DNA of 64,000 bases from Candidatus Zymogenus saltonus (GCA_016929395.1 JAFGIX010000032.1:1-64000); one strand, 5' to 3'; shown: positions 42,096 through 50,821, counted from the stretch's first letter. Translations and numbers: made by a program. Notes: generated by a model from the sequence alone, not told the origin.

Positions 42096-43052
42096 ATGCT
42101 CAACACCGTAGCCAAGATAAAGTCGACTTTGGACGAATATGTGGTCGGACACGATGACGTAAAGGAGGGGATACTCCTTGCCCTGATAGCCAGGGAGCAC
42201 GTATATATCGAGGGTGCCCCCGGAACGGCAAAGACGATGCTTGCGGAGCTTGCCGCAAAGGCCGCAAACCTCCAGTTCTATTTCTACCAGTTTCACCGGG
42301 ACACGAGGCTCTCGGAGCTTATCGGTGAATATATCATATCGAGGGAAGAGACGACTCAAAAATTGGAATCGGGAAACGGCAAGGGAGAGCTGATAAGGCA
42401 GCAGCTCCTTCCGGGAGGAATATTGACCGCCCAGATGGTGGTCCTCGACGACATCACCAGGGCGCCCGGGGAGGCCCTCAATATCCTGCTGAGGCTTCTT
42501 AACGAGAGGGAGTATCAGGGGATCAAACTGCCGCTTCTGACCGCTATTGCTACAAGCAACCCAACCCAGGACGATTACTACAACGAGCCCCTCGACCTCG
42601 CCAACCTCGACAGGTTTGCAATCCAGCTCAGATCCCAGGGACTCCTGACGCGGGGAAACTGGGACGAGGCGCTGTCGGTATTGGATTACTACGTAGACCA
42701 CATCTTCGATAAGGACTCCATAAAGGGATTCGAGGCGGAGCTCTTTGAAAAGCCCATCGACTATCTCTTGGACGTAGAAGTGCCCCAGAAGGTCAGAAAG
42801 AGGCTGATGAAATTCCTCAGTAAGCTAATCGATGATTACCACCTCAACGAAACGAACTCCCTCCTGACCGACAGGACGTTTTTGGTGAAGGCCGTAAGGA
42901 TCCTGAAGGCCAAGGCGATCCTCGAGGGGAGAAAAGAGGTAAGCCCAGGCGACCTCTCCGTCCTGAAATATATGACAACCTTCCGCGTGCCGGAAGAGAT
43001 AGCCGAGCGGATCGAGGAGATACTCGAAAATCTCGACGAAAAAAAAAAGTAG
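42096..43052 (+). CDS. MoxR-family AAA+ ATPase
   Basis: 318 residues in the zero frame. Walker A is GAPGTAKTML (about residues 37-46). The Walker B segment reads MVVLDDITRAPGE, with Asp where most members have Glu. Sensor and arginine-finger regions are ATSNPTQDDYYNEPLDLANLDRF, then a helical C-terminal domain with a RavA-like layout. MoxR ATPases act as chaperones or insert metals together with VWA-domain partners. The gene ends in GAA AAA AAA AAG TAG; the A-AAA-AAG heptamer before the stop allows a -1 shift into the VWA frame (see 43039-43216). AAGGGGAG precedes ATG 42096. Confidence 0.9.
   Translation: MLNTVAKIKSTLDEYVVGHDDVKEGILLALIAREHVYIEGAPGTAKTMLAELAAKAANLQFYFYQFHRDTRLSELIGEYIISREETTQKLESGNGKGELIRQQLLPGGILTAQMVVLDDITRAPGEALNILLRLLNEREYQGIKLPLLTAIATSNPTQDDYYNEPLDLANLDRFAIQLRSQGLLTRGNWDEALSVLDYYVDHIFDKDSIKGFEAELFEKPIDYLLDVEVPQKVRKRLMKFLSKLIDDYHLNETNSLLTDRTFLVKAVRILKAKAILEGRKEVSPGDLSVLKYMTTFRVPEEIAERIEEILENLDEKKK
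43039..43052 (+). other. Candidate -1 frameshift site (A10 tract, A-AAA-AAG before TAG)
   Basis: Ten A residues (43039-43048) followed by G; read in the MoxR frame they give A AAA AAG (43043-43049) directly before the TAG (43050-43052). This is the slippery heptamer known from dnaX. In the -1 frame translation continues without a stop to the end of the VWA gene at 44002. GAGGAG at 43014-43019 resembles a ribosome-binding site but is 24 bases upstream, farther than usual for a stimulator. I see no strong hairpin downstream. Confidence 0.6.
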
Positions 43053-43216
43053 ATGAGCCGGAGCAAGAGGAATCGCAGCAGCCGGTAGAGGAGGAGAGCA
43101 GGACCCAGGACAGCCAGGAGGGGAATCAGGAGCCGGCGGAGCTTACCGACAAGGACTTCGAGAGATTCCCGGACGAATCGTTTATCGTCAAAGACCTTCT
43201 GCCCGCCCTGGAGAAG
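43049..43216 (+). other. In-frame acidic linker between MoxR and VWA frames
   Basis: 56 codons with no stop in the VWA frame, starting VDEPEQEESQQPVEEES and ending in a helix FIVKDLLPALEK. It is rich in Glu, Gln and Asp and has codon use like the flanking genes. No in-frame ATG, GTG or TTG with a ribosome-binding site lies in it. Either it is translated after a -1 shift, or it is the start of the VWA gene with an unseen start. Confidence 0.6.
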
Positions 43217-44002
43217 ATGTCCGATGACGTTCGGGACAGGGTGGAGGAGAACACCAATAAGGAGACTCTGAGGGACGTTCGCCCTATACTGAAGGTCATC
43301 GAGGGAAACATCGTACAGAAGACACAGGACCTTATGAAGGACTACGGGGGATCGCCGAGGAGCTGGGCGCGCCTCGAAGACTTCTCCCAATTCGAAGATA
43401 TAGATCCCGTTGAATCCTCCATATGGTTGGAACAGTTGAGTCCCACGCTGCCCAGGGCGCTTCTTAGGAAGAGAAAACTTAAAGGCGGCGCACTGGCGGT
43501 AATCAGGGACGTCAGCTCATCCATGACCGGAACGAGGGCCCAGTGGTCGTCGATGCTGATTCTGGGGCTTGTCAGGATGGCCAGGAGGAGAAGGATGAAG
43601 CTGGGTTACATCGAGTTCAACCACCAGTCCACAAAATTCACCAAGAGTCAACTCTTCTTTAACAGGTCATATAACAAGATCGGAGATATGGCGGCCAAGT
43701 GTCTCTGCAGCGGATTTACCAACTACCAGCTTCCCCTTATGGACGCCATCAGGGAGTTCAAGAGCGTAAACGATAATATAAAGCACGTGGTCTTCATCAC
43801 CGACGGCAGACCGACCGAAGGAGACAGGGAGATCACACGGGAGATAGAGCTGGCGTCAAGGGACGATATCGCGGTCCACTCCATATATATCGGCAAGAAG
43901 GACTCGCCGGAGATATTGAGGACGCTCTCAGTGAAAACGGGGGGGACCCACTTTCAGGTGGGGCCGGACGACTTCGGCAAGTTGAAACTCAAGACCCTGT
44001 GA
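43217..44002 (+). CDS. VWA-domain protein, partner of MoxR ATPase
   Basis: 261 residues if started at ATG 43217, whose GGAG lies only 3 bases upstream. The C-terminal VWA domain has the MIDAS motif DVSSSM (DxSxS, about 95-100), a conserved Thr in the region CSGFTNYQLPLMDA, and FITDGRPTEGDRE. VWA proteins of this type bind the MoxR hexamer and coordinate Mg2+. The domain order AAA, acidic linker, VWA resulting from a frameshift would equal that of BchD/ChlD subunits. The first in-frame codon after the MoxR stop suggests that 43217 is not the only start. Confidence 0.85.
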   Translation: MSDDVRDRVEENTNKETLRDVRPILKVIEGNIVQKTQDLMKDYGGSPRSWARLEDFSQFEDIDPVESSIWLEQLSPTLPRALLRKRKLKGGALAVIRDVSSSMTGTRAQWSSMLILGLVRMARRRRMKLGYIEFNHQSTKFTKSQLFFNRSYNKIGDMAAKCLCSGFTNYQLPLMDAIREFKSVNDNIKHVVFITDGRPTEGDREITREIELASRDDIAVHSIYIGKKDSPEILRTLSVKTGGTHFQVGPDDFGKLKLKTL

Positions 44003-44400
44003 GGGGCCGGTAAAGAATTTAACGGGTGGTTGGCACAGATGTTAATTGGGGGGTGGTGAGTGTAATCGTTGAACGGGAGGTTGGCGCAAATGTTAGTGTG
44101 GGGGTCGGGTATATATTCTTGGAGGGGGGTCGGGCAAAAATTTTACACAGGGTGGGAAGGGCAGGAATATTGGAGTGGAATGGCGGGCGGGAATTCTTAG
44201 TTGGGGTATGATCGGGAGTTTTGATTGCCGATATTATTTTAGGATGATGAGTGAGGATTAAATATTGTCAGGAGTTGTCGGGCGGGAAAGGGGAATTGAT
44301 GTTTCTTAGATTCAGGCAGGGTGGAGCGGGTCGCGGAGGTGATTCGCAAGGTTGGCGGGTGTTCGATTAGATTTGACCGTAGTAAATGAAGAGGTGCTAT
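44003..44400 (+). repeat. G-rich spacer with an imperfect repeat
   Basis: 398 bases, G-rich on the sense strand. Two imperfect units share AACGGG.GGTTGGC.CA.ATGTTA (about 44018-44054 and 44069-44107). G runs of 4 to 6 are frequent. No gene is seen; the promoter for the dehydratase operon should lie at the right end. Confidence 0.55.
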
Positions 44401-45546
44401 ATGGGGAGAGACGAGGTTCTAAAGACGTTCGAGGGTGTTGTCAGTGATCCCTTGGGATCGATAAAGGAATACAAGGAGAAGGAGAAAAAGCCGGTCGTCG
44501 GCTATTTCTGTACATACACCCCTGAGGAGATGATTCACGCCGCAGGCGCAATCCCCTTCAGGATCATCGGCGAGAATAAGGCCGTAGAGAGGGCCGACGG
44601 TCACCTGCAGAGCTACTCGTGCTCGCTTATCCGGACGGGGCTCGACTTGGCGCTTCTGGGAAAGCTCGACTTTGTCGACGGCACGGTCTTTCCCCACACC
44701 TGCGATTCGATCCAGCGCCTCTCCGACATATGGAAGGTAAACGCGAAAATCGACTACCATGCAGACGTCGTCCTTCCCGTTAAGCTCAACACCGAGAGCG
44801 CAAAGAAGTATCTGATCGAGGAGCTCGGGGCTTTCAGAAAGTCCCTCGATGAGCACTTCTCGACGACCGTCTCCGATAAAAAGCTGAGAGAAAGCATAAA
44901 AGTATATAACGAGATGAGGGACAACCTCTCCCGTCTCTACAGGATCAAGAACGAGGCCCCGAAATCGATAACGGCGAGGGACGTGAACAATTGCGTCAAG
45001 GCGGCGATGTACATGCCGGTTGAGGAACACAATCGCTTGATGGCGGAGCTTCTTGCCGACCTCGATAAGGGGGCAAAAGACGAGGATGCCCCCCGCGTGA
45101 TATTTTCGGGAAACCTCTGCGTCTTTCCGGAGATACTCGATTTTGTCGAGAAGGCGGGCGCCTATGTGGTGGGAGACGACATGTGTACCGGCTACCGCTA
45201 CTTCGTGACTAATGTCGATGAAAAGAAGGGGGACGATCTCGGCCCAATAGAGGCTATCGCCGACAGGATTATAAAGAGGCCGATCTGCGCGGCGAAGCAC
45301 AATCCCGATTTTGACAGGGGGGAGTTCCTAAAAAGCCTGGCCAGAGAGGTAAAGGCCGAGGGGGTGGTATTCCTCTTCTTGAAATTCTGCGATCCCCATT
45401 CCTTCGATTATCCCCGTCTGATGAAGTCTTTGGATGAGGTTAAGATACCCCATATCCTGATAGAGACCGAGATGGACAACCCCGCGTTGGGGCAGCTTAG
45501 GACGAGGATAGAGGCCTTTGTCGAGATGATTCGAGATAACAGATAG
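44401..45546 (+). CDS. 2-hydroxyacyl-CoA dehydratase/benzoyl-CoA reductase-like subunit 1
   Basis: 381 residues from ATG 44401, preferred because GAGGTG lies 7 bases upstream; ATG 44386 is less likely. The protein has the HgdB/BcrC family start FCTYTPEEMIHAAGAIPFRI, a cysteine in YSCSLIRTGLD, the middle CDSIQRLSDIWK and the C-terminal FLFLKFCDPHSFDYPRL and ILIETEMDN. Each subunit of such heterodimers holds a [4Fe-4S] cluster through cysteines and binds an acyl-CoA. It pairs with the next gene, 9 bases downstream. The ATP-dependent activator (HgdC-type) is not in the window. Confidence 0.85.
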   Translation: MGRDEVLKTFEGVVSDPLGSIKEYKEKEKKPVVGYFCTYTPEEMIHAAGAIPFRIIGENKAVERADGHLQSYSCSLIRTGLDLALLGKLDFVDGTVFPHTCDSIQRLSDIWKVNAKIDYHADVVLPVKLNTESAKKYLIEELGAFRKSLDEHFSTTVSDKKLRESIKVYNEMRDNLSRLYRIKNEAPKSITARDVNNCVKAAMYMPVEEHNRLMAELLADLDKGAKDEDAPRVIFSGNLCVFPEILDFVEKAGAYVVGDDMCTGYRYFVTNVDEKKGDDLGPIEAIADRIIKRPICAAKHNPDFDRGEFLKSLAREVKAEGVVFLFLKFCDPHSFDYPRLMKSLDEVKIPHILIETEMDNPALGQLRTRIEAFVEMIRDNR

Positions 45547-45555
45547 GAGGAAGCC

Positions 45556-46812
45556 GTGGCTGAAGATAAAAAGGTAAAAGATCCCGAGAGGGAAAAGAGG
45601 AAATTCAAAACGGCGAAAGATATGCGTGAGCTTATGACCGCCTATTACACGGAGGCGAAGACAGCCGAGATAGACGGCTCCAAGAAGATCGCCTGGATAA
45701 CGAGCGGCGGGCCTGTGGAGCCGCTTCACGCCATGGACGTTATCCCCATATACCCGGAAAACCACAGCGCCATGCTGGGGGCTTCGAAGATGAGCATCGA
45801 GATGTGCGAGGTGGCCGAAGAGATGGGTTATTCGAGGGACCTCTGCTCATATTTCAGGGGAGATATAGGGAGCGCCGTGACGAAGAAAAGCCCCATCCCC
45901 GGGGCGCTGCCGAAACCCGATTTCCTTGTGGCGGCAAACAACATATGCGGCACGGTGACGAAATGGTACGAGATTCTGTCGAGATTTTTCGATGTGCCCC
46001 TCTTTCTTCTCGACACACCCTTCATCCACGGCAAGATAACCAAGCAAAGCTCCGAGTACGTCGAGGCCCAGATGAGGGAGTTGATCTCCTTTCTGGAGGT
46101 GAACTGCGGCAAGAAGTTCGACCACGACCGCTTTAAGGAGGTGGCGGAGACGGCCCTCGAGGGCCTCTACCTCTGGGAGGATATCCTGGCCACCTGCGAA
46201 AACAGGCCCGCGCCAATGAGCTGTTTCGACGCATTCTTTTTTATCGCACCGATAGTGACCCTCAGGGGAACCAAGGAGTGCAACGAGTTTTATAGAAAGC
46301 TATTGGCCGAGCTCAAGCAGAGGGTGGAGGATAATATAGCCGCGGTCCCTAACGAAAAGATCAGGCTCCTCTGGGACAACATCCCGATATGGACGCGTCT
46401 CAGAGACCTCTCCGAGCTTTTCGCCTCCCACGGGGCGTGCCTTGTTGCGGATACCTATACAAACGCCTGGGCCAGGACGAAGATCGAGGGGGACGATCCG
46501 GTAAAGGGCCTTGGAAACGCCCTGCATAAGGCGTATCTCAACATAGATTTTCAGCAGATGATCAAAGAGGTGAAGGGGCTGATCAAGAGGTTTTCCGCCG
46601 ACGGCTTTGTCATCCACTCCAACCGGTCCTGCAAGCCCTATTCCCTGGGGCAGTTCGACATGGCGAGGACCATCCAGGAGGAGTTGGACATCCCGACCAT
46701 AATCATCGAGGCCGACCAGACGGACGACAGGGTCTTTTCAGAGGAGCAGACCAAGACCAGGGTCGAGGCGTTTATCGAGACGGTCACCGAAAAGATTAAA
46801 AAGGCCTTGTGA
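45556..46812 (+). CDS. 2-hydroxyacyl-CoA dehydratase/benzoyl-CoA reductase-like subunit 2
   Basis: 418 residues from GTG 45556 with AGGAGG in front. The HgdB/BcrB-type features are AWITSGGPVEPLHAMDVIPIYPENHSAML, SRDLCSYFRGDIG with its Cys, VAANNICGTVTKW, and the C-terminal GFVIHSNRSCKPYSLGQFDMARTIQEELDIPTIIIEADQTDDR. Together with subunit 1 it should form a heterodimer with two FeS clusters, dehydrating a 2-hydroxyacyl-CoA or reducing an aromatic acyl-CoA. The real substrate is not known. It is followed, after a 47-bp tandem repeat, by moaD-like and aldehyde oxidoreductase genes. Confidence 0.87.
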   Translation: MAEDKKVKDPEREKRKFKTAKDMRELMTAYYTEAKTAEIDGSKKIAWITSGGPVEPLHAMDVIPIYPENHSAMLGASKMSIEMCEVAEEMGYSRDLCSYFRGDIGSAVTKKSPIPGALPKPDFLVAANNICGTVTKWYEILSRFFDVPLFLLDTPFIHGKITKQSSEYVEAQMRELISFLEVNCGKKFDHDRFKEVAETALEGLYLWEDILATCENRPAPMSCFDAFFFIAPIVTLRGTKECNEFYRKLLAELKQRVEDNIAAVPNEKIRLLWDNIPIWTRLRDLSELFASHGACLVADTYTNAWARTKIEGDDPVKGLGNALHKAYLNIDFQQMIKEVKGLIKRFSADGFVIHSNRSCKPYSLGQFDMARTIQEELDIPTIIIEADQTDDRVFSEEQTKTRVEAFIETVTEKIKKAL

Positions 46813-46828
46813 ATCTATTGATTATGAT

Positions 46829-46922
46829 CGATCACTCCTCGGCGTGAAGTTTTCGAGGGGATCGAATATATCGGTCGATCATTTCTCGGTGTGAAGCTTT
46901 CGATGGAATCGAATATATTTGT
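46829..46922 (+). repeat. 47-bp tandem repeat, two copies
   Basis: Units 46829-46875 and 46876-46922 differ at 8 of 47 positions. They fill almost all of the gap between the dehydratase subunit and the moaD-like gene. Each carries GAATATAT near its end, so a duplicated promoter or operator is possible. Confidence 0.8.
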
Positions 46923-46934
46923 CAAAGCTTATCG

Positions 46935-47174
46935 ATGATAAACGTCAGGCTTTTTGGCGGCCTAAAGCAGCACACGGGCGGAGCAAAGAGGATCGAGCTT
47001 GCGTTCGAGGACGTCAAGAGCGTCGAAGATATTCTGCATACCATGAGAATTCCAAAGGGAGAGGTGGGCCAGGTCCTAATCAACGGCACTCCCATGGAAT
47101 CTTCCCGAACTTTCAATGATACCGTTTCAGATGGCGATGAGGTGGATTTCTATCCTATCTCCGCAGGGGGATAG
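46935..47174 (+). CDS. MoaD/ThiS-like ubiquitin-fold protein
   Basis: 79 residues with the beta-grasp pattern (INVRLFGGLKQHTGG...) and ending PISAGG; the C-terminal Gly-Gly is the site that is adenylated and thiocarboxylated to carry sulfur. It lies 6 bases before an aldehyde:ferredoxin oxidoreductase gene, an arrangement typical of tungsten-cofactor enzymes, so a role in their pterin cofactor synthesis is likely. ATG 46935 has no clear ribosome-binding site. Confidence 0.85.
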   Translation: MINVRLFGGLKQHTGGAKRIELAFEDVKSVEDILHTMRIPKGEVGQVLINGTPMESSRTFNDTVSDGDEVDFYPISAGG

Positions 47175-47180
47175 ACGTTT

Positions 47181-49070
47181 ATGAACGGGGGATACTTGAA
47201 TAAAGTATTGCGGGTAAATCTTACCGAAGAAACAAGCAGAGTGGAGAGTCTCGAAGACGGCTTCATCAGGAAATACCTCGGCGGGAGGAGCCTCGCCCTT
47301 TATTACCTATTGAGGGAGACAGCCCCGGGCCTCGATCCCTTATCCGAAGAGATCCCGATCATTTTCGCGACCGGGGCGCTCACCGGAAACTCCGGCCCCG
47401 CAATACCGAGGTATACCGTCGTCACGAAGTCCCCGCTGACGGGGGGCCTCGGGGCCTCGGAGGCGGGCGGCTTCTGGGGGCCGGAGCTCAAGTTTGCCGG
47501 GTACGACGCCCTGATAGTGGAGGGTAGGGCGAAAAAGCCGGTCTATATTTGGATTAAGGACGACGCCGTCGAGATAAAAGACGCGGGGAAAGTCTGGGGC
47601 CTCGGGACATACGAGGCACAGAATCTGATAAAGGAGGAGGTGGGGGAAAAGAGGGCCAGGATCGCGATTATCGGACCGGCCGGGGAAAACCTGGTCAGGT
47701 TCGCCAACGTCGGAAACGAGCTCGGCCACTACAACGGCAGGAACGGCCTGGGCGCCGTCATGGGGAGCAAGAATCTGAAGGCTGTGGCGGTAAGAGGGTC
47801 GGGAAAGCTAATGGTCTTCGACGAGAAGAGGCTAAAAGGTATCGCCCGGGAGTTCGCGAAGAGTTTCAAGGAAAACAGCCTCGGAAACACCCTCTTTGAA
47901 TACGGCACTACTGCGACTGTGGAGGCCCTCGCCGGATTCGGGGCGCTCCCCACCCGGAACTGGGATACCGGGGTCTTTGAGGGGGTCGAGAACCTCTTTG
48001 CCGACGTATACAACGAGAAGCTGTTGATCGGGAGGAAGGGGTGTTACGCCTGTCCTATCAGATGCAAGAGGGTCGTCGATGTAAAGGACGAGAGGTTCTC
48101 GGTGAATTCCGAATACGGCGGGCCGGAGTACGAGACTATCGGGGCGCTGGGGTCGAACATGGGGATAGACGACCTGAACGTGGTCGCCAAGGGAAACGAG
48201 CTTGCCAATCACTACGGGCTTGACACAATCTCCCTGGGCATGACAATCTCCTTTGCGGCGAAGTGCTTCGAGGAGGGGATTATTACGGAGGAGGACACGG
48301 GGGGTCTCAGGCTCAGGTTCGGGGACGCCGATTCGTTCCTGAAGGCGATAGAGCTTATAGCGAAAAGGGAGGGCTTCGGCGACCTGATGGCGGAGGGCAC
48401 AGCAAGGATGGCGGAGAAGATAGGGAGAGGCTCGGAGAAGTTTACACTCACCGTCAAGGGGCAGGAGGCCCCAATGCACGACCCGAGGACAAAAATCAGC
48501 GTCGGAATCGCCTACGCCACATCGGACATAGGGATCGACCACATGGTCGCCCCCCACGACGGATTTTTTACCGATTCCGAGTCTTGGTCGTTTAATAACG
48601 CAAGGAGGCTGGGAATCAAAGAGCCGACGGGGCTTTTCGATATGACAAAGACGAAGGTGAAAAACTTCGCCATTTTAAACCGCTATTATAGAATGATAGA
48701 CGTGATAGGGTGCTGCTGCTTCGGCTTCGCCCCCAGAGGCCCGATGGATATCGAAACGTTTCTGGATATGATAAACGCGATAACGGGATGGGATACCGAC
48801 TTCGAGGAGCTTCTGAAGTGCGGCGAGAGGTCGCTAACGATGTCGAGGATATACAACTTCAGGGAGGGATTCACCGAAAAAGACGATACCCTCCCCAAGA
48901 AGTTTTACGAGAAGATGGCCGATGGACCTTACAAGGGGAAGCTTGCCATCGACGGGGACAAGTTCGCCGAGCTGGTAAGGTTGTTTTACGAGGATCTCAA
49001 CTGGGAGGGGGAGACGGGCCGTCCGACGAAGGAGGCGGTTGAGTCCCTCGGCCTCTCCGATTTGATCTGA
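47181..49070 (+). CDS. aor: Aldehyde:ferredoxin oxidoreductase (AOR family)
   Basis: 629 residues. The N-terminal beta-rich domain starts MNGGYLNKVLRVNLTEETSRVE and contains YLGGRSLALYYLLRE, TGALTGNSGPAIPRYTVVTKSPLTGG and SEAGGFWGPELKFAGYDALIVEGRA (pterin binding). The cluster motif CYACPIRCKR (about residues 289-298) and a later Cys in DVIGCCCFGFAP hold a [4Fe-4S] cluster. Tungsten-bis-pterin enzymes of this family oxidise aldehydes to acids and reduce ferredoxin in the cytoplasm. It is coupled to the MoaD-like gene. The particular aldehyde is unknown. GGGGGA precedes ATG 47181. Confidence 0.92.
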   Translation: MNGGYLNKVLRVNLTEETSRVESLEDGFIRKYLGGRSLALYYLLRETAPGLDPLSEEIPIIFATGALTGNSGPAIPRYTVVTKSPLTGGLGASEAGGFWGPELKFAGYDALIVEGRAKKPVYIWIKDDAVEIKDAGKVWGLGTYEAQNLIKEEVGEKRARIAIIGPAGENLVRFANVGNELGHYNGRNGLGAVMGSKNLKAVAVRGSGKLMVFDEKRLKGIAREFAKSFKENSLGNTLFEYGTTATVEALAGFGALPTRNWDTGVFEGVENLFADVYNEKLLIGRKGCYACPIRCKRVVDVKDERFSVNSEYGGPEYETIGALGSNMGIDDLNVVAKGNELANHYGLDTISLGMTISFAAKCFEEGIITEEDTGGLRLRFGDADSFLKAIELIAKREGFGDLMAEGTARMAEKIGRGSEKFTLTVKGQEAPMHDPRTKISVGIAYATSDIGIDHMVAPHDGFFTDSESWSFNNARRLGIKEPTGLFDMTKTKVKNFAILNRYYRMIDVIGCCCFGFAPRGPMDIETFLDMINAITGWDTDFEELLKCGERSLTMSRIYNFREGFTEKDDTLPKKFYEKMADGPYKGKLAIDGDKFAELVRLFYEDLNWEGETGRPTKEAVESLGLSDLI

Positions 49071-49200
49071 TCAGAATCGCTTTTGGCATTATATACATAG
49101 AGACGGTTTTAATGTAGGTGCGATGGTCATGTGGAATCCGGGACTTTTAAATGGAATGCGGAGTGATTCAAGGCTGTGTCAAAGGTAAAAGGGACTTTTT

Positions 49201-49935
49201 ATGAGAATTGCGGTAATATCCGATGTCCACGGCAACCTTCCAGCCCTTAAGGTTTTTTTTGATCATATAGACAAGCTGAAGATCGACAGGACCCTGTGTC
49301 TCGGCGATCTCGTGGGCTACAATCCCTGGCCGAACGAGTGTGTCGGGATGGTGAGGGAAGGAGGTATCCCGACCATCATGGGCAACCACGACAGGGTGGC
49401 GTCCGGGATCGAGGAGCCGGATCATTTCAACCTCGCCGCGAAAAGGGCGATACTCTGGACGAGAGAGGCCCTGAGCGGGGACAAACGGGACTGGCTCTCC
49501 AAACTCCCGGAGAGACTGCTCGTGAATAATCAAATTGTCCTGGTTCACGGCTCTCCGTCGAATCCGAACGAGTATATTTTCTCGGCCGATTCGGCCATCT
49601 ATAACATGGAATTTATGACGGAGCAGTTCGGGGTGTCTCTCTGTTTTTTCGGGCACACCCATGTTGTGGCGGCTTATTCACTCAAATCGAAAGAGGTCTC
49701 TTTCCTTGAAGGGGATACGATAAATATCGAAGATGAAGTTCAGTATCTGATAAATCCGGGGAGCATCGGCCAGCCCAGGGACGGCGATCCCAGGGCCGCC
49801 TTCCTCATATTTGACGAGGAGGAGAAGAGAGTCGAGTTTCACCGCTTCCCGTACGATATTGATCGTGTGTACAAGGCGATAATTGACACGGGTCAGGATG
49901 AATTCTTGGGCAAGAGGCTTTATTTGGGGAGATAA
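49201..49935 (+). CDS. Calcineurin-like metallophosphoesterase
   Basis: 244 residues with all metal-binding blocks of the family: ISDVHGN (residues 5-11), LCLGDLVGYNPWPNE, IMGNHDRVA, VLVHGSPSNPNEY and FFGHTHVV. Such YfcE-like enzymes hydrolyse phosphodiesters or phosphomonoesters with two metal ions; the C-terminal part (YLINPGSIGQPRDGDPRAAFLI) is typical too. The physiological substrate is unknown. AAGGGAC precedes the ATG. It stands alone after a 130-base spacer. Confidence 0.9.
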   Translation: MRIAVISDVHGNLPALKVFFDHIDKLKIDRTLCLGDLVGYNPWPNECVGMVREGGIPTIMGNHDRVASGIEEPDHFNLAAKRAILWTREALSGDKRDWLSKLPERLLVNNQIVLVHGSPSNPNEYIFSADSAIYNMEFMTEQFGVSLCFFGHTHVVAAYSLKSKEVSFLEGDTINIEDEVQYLINPGSIGQPRDGDPRAAFLIFDEEEKRVEFHRFPYDIDRVYKAIIDTGQDEFLGKRLYLGR

Positions 49936-50028
49936 TGTTATACAGATGAAAAATCTCTTGATAAATTTCAGCTATAATGTTAAATTATCCATTAATAACC
50001 TGTTTCAGATTTTTTTAGGGAGGACTCA

Positions 50029-50760
50029 ATGAAGAAGATAGCTATCCTGTTTTTCACATTCATGTTGGTTTTTGCCTTCTCATTTTCGGCCCTGGCCGCG
50101 GACGTAGCGGCGGATATTGCCGAGGCGGACACCCTTTATGACAAGGGGGATGTCGCATCCTATAAGGCGGCGGCGAAGCTTATGGAGCCTTACATCGGAA
50201 AGAACGAAGATGCAACATGGAGGTACGCCAGGGCCACCTACAGCACCGCGGTTCGTCTGACGGATGCAGCGACACAGGAGAAGATGTTTGAGAAGGCCTA
50301 TAAGGCGGTCGAGCCCTACTTCAACAACGGCTCCAAGAATATAGGGACAAACTACTGGTTTGCCCTCTGCGCCGGGAAGTACGGAAAGATCAAGGGCGTT
50401 GTAAAGACGCTGTTTCTTGTCAAGCCGATGAAGAACGCCTGTAAAGAGGTAATCAAGCAGAATCCCGGATACGAGGACGGGGCGGCCCTTACCATCCTGG
50501 GCGCCATTGAGTACGAGGTCCCCGGGGGAGACAAAAAGCTTACCATCGACTACTGCACTAAGGCCCTGAAGTACGATCCGAACGCAATCGTTCCCAACAT
50601 GTATCTGGCAAGGGCGTATTACAAGATGAAGGAATATCCTAAAGCCAAGGAGAGGCTCGAACACGTATTGAACAATTGCAAGGCCGTTACTAAGGACGAA
50701 AAAAAGGATATGGAAGAGGCGAAGGAGCTCCTTGAAAAGGTAAAAGAGAAAATGTCGTAA
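50029..50760 (+). CDS. Exported TPR-like protein, paralog 1
   Basis: 243 residues with a signal peptide cleaved near AFSFSALAAD. The mature part is helical: YKAAAKLMEPYIGKNEDATWRYARATYSTAV, NIGTNYWFALCAGKYGKIKGVVKTLFLVKPMKNACKEVI, then AAALTILGAIEYEVPGGD-type and TPR-like helices (NMYLARAYYKMKEYPKAKERLEHVL). It is a repeat scaffold in the periplasm; no enzyme motif is seen. It is closely related to the next gene, so the pair arose by duplication. AGGGAGGA precedes the ATG. Confidence 0.8.
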   Translation: MKKIAILFFTFMLVFAFSFSALAADVAADIAEADTLYDKGDVASYKAAAKLMEPYIGKNEDATWRYARATYSTAVRLTDAATQEKMFEKAYKAVEPYFNNGSKNIGTNYWFALCAGKYGKIKGVVKTLFLVKPMKNACKEVIKQNPGYEDGAALTILGAIEYEVPGGDKKLTIDYCTKALKYDPNAIVPNMYLARAYYKMKEYPKAKERLEHVLNNCKAVTKDEKKDMEEAKELLEKVKEKMS

Positions 50761-50821
50761 TTAAATAGAATCGGATCGCAGATGTAAATCCAGGTTTACA
50801 CCACCTTTTCAATGAATCGTT

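Noticed and set aside
43050-43110. Strong stem-loop or pseudoknot after the slippery site
   Set aside because: I found only short CCGG pairings; no stable stem is evident by eye, so none is claimed as a stimulator.
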